Source: Phymorhynchus buccinoides
Taxonomy: Eukaryota; Mollusca; Gastropoda; Neogastropoda; Raphitomidae
Assembly: GCA_017654935.2 (NCBI GenBank)
Contig: CM065704.1
Coordinates: 16,499,068-16,563,067, forward strand
Direction: 5' to 3'
DNA: 64,000 nt
Shown: in pieces, positions 57,144 through 64,000 of the stretch
How positions within the stretch are numbered: the first letter of the stretch is position 1
Layout: each line of letters opens with the position of its first letter
Position numbers and translations under genes: made by a program
Notes under the pieces: model-generated
The model's input: the letters and a program-made list of their open reading frames with translations, nothing else
Databases searched by the model: none
Told to the model about the DNA's origin: nothing

Positions 57144-57460
57144 TTTGACACGATTGGCTAGCACACATTCCTTGTAATATATATCTTCCCCGGATTACGC
57201 ATAACCTCCCCATCCCCATCCGTCCACTTCTTGCTGAGCCCTTGCCACTCATCTTTTGGTTGTTTATTTCGTTTTGATCTTATAATTGTGGTACGTTTCA
57301 TTTGAGAGAGAAAAAAAAAAGTATTCTCTTGTTAACGATCAGAAGTGAATGGTCGTTTGGTATTAAAATTAATTAAAAAGAAATGTTGACAAATTACAGT
57401 TCTTCAGTTTGGTTTGAATGGATGGGTTTATTGTTATCAAATATCTGTTGTCTCTGTCTG

Positions 57461-57534
<74 letters not shown>

Positions 57535-57699
57535 CCCCTGTGTGTGTGTGTTTGCATGCACGCAATTATGCACTGCAGGCACAGCATTACTTCACATTGG
57601 TATGTAGGCGCATGCTGTGCCATTGTTTAAAGAAGCATAATTATTATGAAAAGGTACTTGCATATTTTGTTCATGTGCATTGAGAAACCTCACATCAAA

Positions 57700-58140
57700 G
57701 GCTTATCACTCAGTCCATCCATTTTGCCTTCTCAGTTGAGCTTTCCTTGACATAAATGGACTAATTTTAGTCCTTTTGCTTTCTCATTTGAGCTTTTCTT
57801 GGCATAAATGGACTATCAAGTATAGGGTATAATAATGGAAGTGTCATGTTATGAATTGTACTACATTTTTTGTTTTCAGGTTTTGTACGTTGTTAAGATT
57901 CTTGGATTTGTGTTTTGCTATACGTGGTAGATTTTTATGTGGTGACAGTCCTGAGATAACCATAGCTGTTGACGGGACTATAACAGACTAACTAACTAAC
58001 TAATTTTAGTCCTTTTGTCTTCTCAGTTGAGCTTTCCTTGGCTTAAATGGACTATAACTAAGTTAATTTTTATCCTTTTGCCTTCTCAGTTGAGCTTTCC
58101 TTAGCATAATTGGACTATAACTATAAGCTAATTTTAGTCC
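57700..58140. repeat. Short dispersed units TTTAGTCCTTTTGCCTTCTC
   Basis: Three to five loose copies of 'CTTTTGCCTTCTCAGTTGAG + CTTTCCTTGGCATAAATGGA + CTA'. Confidence 0.6.
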
Positions 58141-58354
58141 TTTTGCCCAGTTGAAATGATGACTTTATATACTTCTGCAAGTTGAGTCAGTTTGGATTAT
58201 GTGCGTGACTTTTTAAAAATATTAACTTCTTCATTCTTTCTGTGTATTTTTAGTCGATCATAGTCTGTCTGTCCCTAATACAACTCTTAAGTAGAAGGAT
58301 GGCGAACTCTGGGTGAAAATCAGTGCTTATCCTTCATCGATAATTAAACCAGTA

Positions 58355-59245
58355 TACTGTATTGGTTTGTCATACATCCCATTGCTAAAGCGAGGCAGGA
58401 GGATGTTAAACTTGGTTTGTCATACATCCCATTGCTAAAGCAAGGCAGGAGGATGTTAAACTTGGTTTGTCATACATCATCCCATTGCTAAAGCTAAAGA
58501 GGCAGGAGGATGGTAAACTTGGTTTGTCATACATCCCATTGCTAAAGCGAGGCAGGAGGATGGTAAACTTGGTTTGTCATACATCCCATTGCTAAAGCGA
58601 GGCAGGAGGATGTTAAACTTGGTTTGTCATACATCCCATTGCTAAAGCAAGGCAGGAGGATGTTAAACTTGGTTTGTCATACATCCCATTGCTAAAGCGA
58701 GGCAGGAGGATGTTAAACTTGGTTTGTCATACATCCCATTGCTAAAGCGAGGCAGGAGGATGGTAAACTTGGTTTGTCATACATCCCATTGCTAAAGCGA
58801 GGCAGGAGGATGGTAAACTTGGTTTGTCATACATCCCATTGCTAAAGCGAGGCAGGAGGATGGTAAACTTGGTTTGTCATACATCCCATTGCTAAAGCGA
58901 GGCAGGCAGGAGGATGAGGATAAACTTGGTTTGTCATACATCCCATTGCTAAAGCGAGGCAGGAGGATGGTAAACTTCCAGCCTTAAAAGGCTCCCTTGT
59001 GTAACATTAATGTTGGTGGGGTTTTTCCCCATTGCTAACCCTTTAAACTTGGTTTGTCATACATCCCATTGCTAAAGCGAGGCAGGAGGATGGTAAACTT
59101 GGTTTGTCATACATCCCATTGCTAGCCAGGAGGATGTTAAACTTGGTTTGTCATACATCCCATTGCTAAAGCGAGGCAGGAGGATACCATTAAACTTGGT
59201 TTGGGTAGAGAAAAGGAGGATGGTAAACTTGGTTTGTCATATCTG
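58355..59245. repeat. 50-bp minisatellite interleaved with a piggyBac-like MITE
   Basis: About 16 copies of AAACTTGGTTTGTCATACAT + CCCATTGCTAAAGCGAGGCA + GGAGGATGGT. After 59030 units alternate with pieces of the TTAA MITE: CATTGCTAACCCTTTAAACT, then TACCATTAAACTTGGTTTGG + GTAGAGAAAAGGAGGATGGT, then TCATATCTGCAATATTGCGA. The MITE runs out cleanly at 59438. Confidence 0.85.
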
Positions 59246-59438
59246 CAATATTGCGAATTCCTCTGTGACATACATAACATTGCTAAAGGCCTATCCTTAC
59301 CTCCCAAATTAATGTAAGAAAATAGGGCCATTTTTCTTTTAAACTTATAACAGTTGCGAATTCCTGATTTGATGCCTTTTAGTGACATGGGTGTTAAACC
59401 ATTGTGCTAAAATGCGACATTGGCGGTGAAAGGGTTAA
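59185..59438. mobile_element. piggyBac-like MITE, left end scrambled by the minisatellite
   Basis: The right half (AATGCGACATTGGCGGTGAA + AGGGTTAA) is intact. The left half contains minisatellite insertions. It lies about 95 bp before the last exon. Confidence 0.75.
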
Positions 59439-59531
59439 TGTTTATTGTTATAATTGATGTAAGGGTGAGGAGCAGCCTACGATTATGTTGATTTTTGATG
59501 TAAATGTTGGCAATGATTACTTTTGTTCCAG

Positions 59532-60589
59532 GCATCACGGGCGTGCCAAGAAAGATGGTTCACGGATCCGCGCAGACGCCTTACATGGTCCACAAGCCCT
59601 TGAAAGTCAAAGGCAAAGGCCAGGCCAAGAAAAGGGGGAAGAAGAAGCTTGGAATGCTCAGGAGCAAATCGTCTGCAGCCAAACGCTCTGTGCCTGTCCC
59701 TTCCCAGGGCAACAAAAGCAACTACCTGGACTACACCGTGGAGGACATGAACGAAGCTATCGAACTCATCCATGGAGGAATGTCCGTCATCGACGCCGCT
59801 TTGAGGTACGGGATCCCGCGAGCCACGCTGTTCCTCCGGTCCAAGGCCGGGTGCAAAACGCACAGTGGGCGCTGCTCCGAGGTGTACACGCGCACTCACG
59901 GAATGGTGGAGTCCAGCAGGAAGAAAATGAAGTCCAACTACACGCCCGAGACCGTGGAAGAAGCCATCGAAGCCATCCACGACGGCATGCCCGTCATCGA
60001 CGCAGCCATCTTGTTCGAAATCCCCCGGGCAACGTTGTTCATCCGGTCAGGAAAAGGATGTCCCTCCCACGAAGGGCGTTGTTCCACGGTGGCCAGCAAC
60101 GGGAAACTGAAAAGAACCAAGGTGTCGCGATTCAGGTACCAACAGCTCATAGAAGAAAGAGCAACACTGAAACCCGCTAAAAACCAGCGCGCTTCTTCGA
60201 AAGGATTTTCTAAGGGGAAAAATCCAATGCCTGTCATAAAAATCGAAAGGTGTTCGCCCATCCCGGAGGAAATGAACCCCACAGTTACGGTTGTAAAGAT
60301 GGAGGATATCGAAGCGAGAAAGGATGTCGCCCACATGCCGGTTTCCGACGAGGAGATGGAGGCTTCGGAGCCCCAAGCCGATGCAGCCTCAACCCACAAG
60401 CCTGGGTCCAAAAGCGTGTCGTTTAAACCCATCTTCGAGTCGATGCCGTCGGCTGTTCCGGAACCTACTGTTGAGATTGACGAAGTGGATGAGTCAGACC
60501 TGTCAGGCACGGTCTTCGAAACCCTGTCTGGCTCAGTGTTGACGATCGAGAAAGCCGTTGATGATGATGATGATGATGATGATGAATAG
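59532..60589 (+). CDS. Gene 2, terminal exon D: two pipsqueak-type HTH repeats, acidic tail
   Basis: Acceptor CTTTTGTTCCAG, phase 1 (G+GC gives Gly), open to TAG at 60587-60589. It begins GITGVPRKMVHG, then a Lys-rich NLS-like stretch (GKGQAKKRGKKKLG). HTH 1 (about 59732-59849) is YTVEDMNEAIELIHGGMSVI + DAALRYGIPRATLF. HTH 2 (about 59909-60028) is YTPETVEEAIEAIHDGMPVI + DAAILFEIPRATLF. 'AA..Y.IPR.TL' is the core of the psq helix-turn-helix, a sequence-specific DNA-binding fold. Both are followed by C-x2-H-x3-C (CKTHSGRC, CPSHEGRC), an unusual addition that might bind metal. A second IKxE-like site (VVKMEDIE) precedes an acidic tail of Asp residues from a GAT repeat. The full isoform is 677 residues. 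Confidence 0.92.
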
Positions 60590-60810
60590 TTGGGTTTTTT
60601 TAATGAACGAGCCAGACCTGTGAGAGACACTCTTTGAAACTCTGGCTCGGAGTTAACAATTGGGAAAGCCATTAATGATGATGATGATGATAACGAATAG
60701 TTGCTTTTTTTAATGAACGAGCCAGACCTGTCAGAGACGCTCTTTGAAACTCTGGCTCGGAGTTAACAATTGAGAAAGCCGTTTATGATGATGATGATGA
60801 TGAATAGTGA
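60590..60810 (+). repeat. Two decayed copies of exon D's 3' end after its stop
   Basis: GAGCCAGACCTGTSAGAGAC + RCTCTTTGAAACTCTGGCTC + GGAGTTAACAATTGRGAAAG + CC, followed by (GAT)n and GAATAG, occurs twice. It copies the last ~100 nt of the coding exon (GAGTCAGACCTGTCAGGCAC ... GATGATGAATAG). Both copies are frameshifted and contain stops; they lie in the 3' UTR. Confidence 0.9.
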
Positions 60811-61716
60811 CTTTTTTTTTAGTCTAGAAATGTGCTGGTTCACAAGGAGAAGGAAAGACGAATTGTAACGGAAAAGTAGTGATTTGGGTCAATATAAATC
60901 ATTTGGCTCTGATTTGAATGCATGTGGGATCTGCAACTTGTCCAAAGTAACAAATGGTTTTATGAAATATGCCTAGAAGTTTGTGGCTTCTGATTTACTG
61001 ACGATTGTTGTACAGCGTTCCTATGTAATGATTTATTAGAAACTCTTTTGAATTTTGTTTTTTACTTAGACTTGTTTAGAAAACCTTTACCATTGTTTGA
61101 TGAAATTTGAAAGAAAAAAATAACCCAACTGATTTTGAATCTTGTTTTCTGACAGGAAAAGGAAGCACCCCCTCCTTTCACACCCTTTCCCCTATTATTT
61201 TCTTCGAAATCATGTTCTAATGAAAGTTTTTGGTTCTTTGAAATGTTTATAAAGATGTTGACGTCACAACCTCATCAGAGTGACCATGTTATTTGCCACT
61301 GCAAAGAACACCTTTTGCAAGAGTGAATGCCCTTGGTGGGTGGGGTAAGATGGTTGAGTACTGACCAAACAAGGGAATAACTCTTGCCAATAACCCTATT
61401 TGAGGCCACTTAATGGCTGCCTTTTGCAAGAGTGAATGCCCTTTTGGATACTGATCAACAAGGGCTTAACTCTTGCCATCAAGGACGATAATAACCCTAG
61501 TTGCAGTGGCCAATACAGGTTGATGGGGCATTTAATTTTTTTTTTAAACAAGCTTTTTTGTTCTGTCCCACCTTTCTATCGCTGAAATGTTAACATTGTT
61601 TTGTCCTACTTCCTACCGTTGAACTGTTATTAAAGCAACTTTCAAGAAAGCGTAACTTAATGGTCACAATACATAAGATTGCTATTTTTCGCTCTTTCCC
61701 CCATGGCAAAACTAGT
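60811..61716. other. Probable 3' UTR and flank of the psq isoform
   Basis: No exon. A tandem echo of TTTTGCAAGAGTGAATGCCC occurs at about 61313 and 61422. ATTAAA at 61629-61634 is a possible polyadenylation signal. Confidence 0.35.
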
Positions 61717-61829
61717 GGTGTAGAGTGGCACAGAGGTAACGCGTTCGCCTCGAGTCAAGTAAACCCAAGTTCGAACCTGGGTACAGGGGATTTTTTCCTC
61801 TCACCTAGGCGTTATGGTCTGAACGTGGT

Positions 61830-61863
<34 letters not shown>

Positions 61864-62064
61864 GTGCCCATGTACTTAGCACACGTTAAACCCAGTGGCA
61901 ACAAAAAAAGTCATTTGGTCAAAATTTACCACCCCACCCCCTTTTCCTTCCTCATCAGTCACACAAAAGTCGCAAATTTAAAAACAAAATGGGTGGTGCG
62001 CCTCTGGCTGCGACGCGCTCTCCAGGTGGGAGCAACCCGAATTTTACAGAGATGCCTCCATGAC
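61717..62064 (+). mobile_element. tRNA-derived SINE, full length
   Basis: GTGTAGAGTGGCACAGAGGT + AACGC (box A), AAGTTCGAACCTGGGTACAG (box B), CTTTCGGATGAGATGATAAA + CCGAGGTCCTGTGTGC, then ACACGTTAAACCCAGTGGCA and a tail with CGCGCTCTCCAGGTGGGAGC. The tail is the seed of the 76-bp minisatellite at 46.7 kb. The 3' end is interrupted by the MITE at 62071. Confidence 0.85.
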
Positions 62065-62070
62065 TATAAA

Positions 62071-62347
62071 CAGACCTGCCTACCCATACGATTTTTCCGT
62101 ATTTTGTACATGATTTTGAGCCCCAGTACGGCAGTACGGTAAATGGAAAATTAATACGGCAAAAATTTGAACTTAAGGTCTTCTAAGATCGGTCAAAATC
62201 GAGTGTTTTTGATCATTTCGCATGGCGGTTTAATGTTCTGTAATGTTCCGTTTTGGGGTCTCCTTGCAAAATACGGAATTTTGAGAAAAAGTACAGAATT
62301 TTATTTCATGGAGTACCTAAAAAAGAAATTGGGGGTAGGCAGGTCTG
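62071..62347. mobile_element. CAGACCTG MITE, 6-bp duplication TATAAA, inserted in the SINE end
   Basis: CAGACCTGCCTACCC at the left, GGGTAGGCAGGTCTG at the right. TATAAA at 62065-62070 and 62348-62353. Confidence 0.85.
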
Positions 62348-62360
62348 TATAAAGTATCAA

Positions 62361-63275
62361 ATGCCAACACAGTGATAAGATATCGTCGGTGAAATTCAAA
62401 AACCTTGTTTCTCAATTTTGGTAGTTTTGAAAAGAAAAAAAAAGTTTTGAAAATTAACCGCGTTTACCACAATTGATTAACTATCATGAATATGTTGTTC
62501 AAGACATTGCGAGTTTAGTCCTGCATTTTGTTAAAATTACCTTCTTTATTTTTATTTAATACTTGAAAAGAATGAAGATACAAGGTTTTTGTCCTTAACT
62601 AAACCTGAATTTGGGACTTGCGAGTTTTTCTTCCATTTACACAACCTCGTTTACCCCAGATAGAAAGTCGTTAAAAATACGAGCTTTTGGTGTAAGGTGG
62701 CGGGAAAAATTAGGGAGCTGATTATGACATCTAACTAAAAAAGTGAGATACGAGGTTTTAGAATTTCACCGACGATATGCTAGTCATAATATTACCAGCG
62801 TACCCAGACCTGTTTACCCTCCCGGTTTTGCCGGAATTATCCCGGGAAATTGCAAAAATTCTGGGTAAAATAATAAATTCCAGGTGAACGCTGAAAATCC
62901 CGGGATTTCGAAAAAAATGTCTATTATTTGTTTCCGTTTGTATGAAAAGACGCAAGGGTTGACCGAAACCTTGGAGTGATAGGGTGAAATGGCCAAAAGT
63001 GAAGCAGAAGTTTTCTCAAAAGTATTTGAAAGTGCCAGGAATAACAAGTTCATGTTTGGGAGACGAGCATGCACACTGCAAGTACTGCAACGTGGACTTC
63101 AAAATTTCGCACAGTGCGCTCGCAAGATACCTTTTAAATCAGGGCTTTATCGCGAGTCGTGTACCGATGTGAATTCTGGGTTTTTTTCCCCCTCAAATTC
63201 CGGGTTTTTCTGTGGCAAATTCCAGGTTGTTCATTATAAGGGTAAACAGGTCTGCGTATCACTGTGTTGCCATGA
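62361..63275. mobile_element. Element with TGCCAACACAGTGATA ends, split by a CAGACCTG element
   Basis: Left TGCCAACACAGTGATAAGAT + ATCGTCGGTGAAATTC, right GAATTTCACCGACGATAT (62761-62778) and, after the insert, TATCACTGTGTTGCCA. The inner inverted pair is about 29 bp. Confidence 0.65.
62805..63254. mobile_element. CAGACCTG element carrying a zinc-finger fragment
   Basis: CAGACCTGTTTACCC at the left, GGGTAAACAGGTCTG at the right. Flanks CGTACC and CGTATC (5 of 6 match). On the plus strand, 62984-63172 reads KWPKVKQKFSQKYLK ... GDEHAHCKYCNVDFKISHSA, a C-x2-C zinc-finger start resembling those of hAT-like transposases. It is cut off and frameshifted, so the element is non-autonomous. Confidence 0.75.
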
Positions 63276-63393
63276 GGAAAATGTGAAAAATAGCCACTTG
63301 TCTTGTGACCATTAGAGGATTTGGTTTTGATAGCAAATTATTTTGAAATCACGGCAAGTATGATTAAAAATGGATTATTAAAAAAGACTAATG

Positions 63394-63632
63394 TACCGTA
63401 TTTTCCTGGCTATAAGCCGCTACTTTTTTCTTCAACTTTGACTCCTGCAACACGGGCCGTCAAAGTTGCCGTGGCTTTCGAGCGTTCGTCTTCTCAGGTT
63501 CGTTTTTCTTTTTCAGTCTCTTGCGGCTTAGACACTGAATGCGGCTTTATCGTTGTTTTTTCCAGAATTTCAATAAAATTAAGGGGGTGAGGCTTAGACA
63601 ACGGTGCGCTTTGTAGTCCGGAAAATACGGTA
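63394..63632. mobile_element. TACCGTATTTTCCTGGCTATAAG MITE, copy f
   Basis: TACCGTATTTTCCTGGCTAT + AAGCCGC at the left, TTGTAGTCCGGAAAATACGG + TA at the right. Related termini to copies a-e, with a different interior. Confidence 0.7.
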
Positions 63633-64000
63633 GTGGTATTGTTGGGTTTTTTTCTTTGATCATAGAAAGTTTCAATGACATTTTGTGGTAAATAATCTAA
63701 CATATTTGATCTTAAGTTGAACAACAATAATGCAAATGAAATTTTGTTGGCAGTGCTTTTTTTGTTTTTTTGTATTTCAGCTTTATAAGAGCTGCATTGT
63801 TTTAAATGATTTTTTTTCTTAGAGCAGTGTGATATATATATATATATGTAAAGGTAGATGCCTGTTTGTATTCAAGAGCTTTTTTATGGGGTTTTTTTCA
63901 GTTTTAATTGTGGTTGATCCATATTTCAATTTGATAGCTTTGTTGTTTGTAGGTGGGTTTTTTTCCTTACAAATTTAGTATTAGCAACAGTGTTGCAAGG
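63633..64000. other. No gene recognised
   Basis: AT-rich end of window with a short (TA)n at about 63833-63846. Confidence 0.4.

Noticed and set aside
59938..60672. 244-codon frame on the minus strand
   Set aside because: Antisense shadow of the psq exon, which has clear domains on the plus strand.
61717..61800. tRNA gene
   Set aside because: Box A and B are present but the acceptor stem does not close and the sequence continues into a SINE body; the same holds at 23.5, 35.2 and 51.8 kb.

Overview
The window is animal nuclear DNA, most likely from a marine mollusc or another lophotrochozoan. Coding sequence is sparse and split into exons with GT/AG borders. tRNA-derived SINEs, a decayed L2/CR1-type LINE end, many short inverted-repeat DNA transposons (MITEs), minisatellites and long (CT)n, (CA)n, poly-G and poly-C tracts fill the rest. 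The clade is an inference from repeat style, not from a marker gene.

Two related genes lie head to head. Gene 1 is on the minus strand: exon 1 at 5275-5956 and exon 2 at 2261-2512, running off the left edge. Gene 2 is on the plus strand from 26441 to about 60.6 kb. They share an N-terminal domain I cannot name (54 of 78 aligned residues identical), basic clusters, a SUMO-type IKEEP site, and identical intron phases (phase 1 after exons 1 and 2). About 20 kb of transposon-rich DNA separates them.

Gene 2 looks like a 'common head, alternative tails' locus, the layout of Drosophila lola and mod(mdg4), but without a BTB head. Two common exons (26441-27245 and 31684-31926) end in a phase 1 donor. 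Downstream are four 3' modules, each starting with a phase 1 acceptor and ending in its own stop codon: (i) exons at 39234-39468 plus 40700-40868, a basic helix and an AT-hook; (ii) 44492-44838, a piggyBac-type zinc ribbon; (iii) 49137-49834, a second zinc ribbon behind a 12-residue coding minisatellite; (iv) 59532-60589, two pipsqueak-type helix-turn-helix repeats and an acidic tail. All four joins keep frame and predict proteins of 459, 440, 557 and 677 residues. The only internal tail donor (39468) is phase 2 and fits only the 40700 acceptor. The tails look mutually exclusive, so one regulatory N terminus would be routed to four DNA-binding ends.

The locus carries unusual structure. The 3' splice site of common exon 2 is amplified into 20 tandem acceptors with an exact 113-bp period (29501-31760). 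Eighty-eight bases of exon 3 are copied in inverted orientation inside a MITE in the next intron, so that pre-mRNA could fold back on itself. The zinc-ribbon exon exists as two intact copies and a third remnant cut by a MITE. TTAA-flanked, piggyBac-like MITEs surround the exons that encode piggyBac-type zinc ribbons. Large minisatellites (113, 63, 54, 42, 76, 19 and 50 bp units) sit in the introns and 3' flanks.

By region: 0-6 kb gene 1 and MITEs; 6-26 kb intergenic transposons, SINEs and a LINE remnant; 26-32 kb common exons of gene 2; 32-39 kb intronic repeats; 39-41 kb AT-hook tail; 42-50.3 kb zinc-ribbon tails; 50-59.4 kb minisatellites and hairpin elements; 59.5-61.7 kb pipsqueak tail; 61.7-64 kb SINE and nested MITEs.
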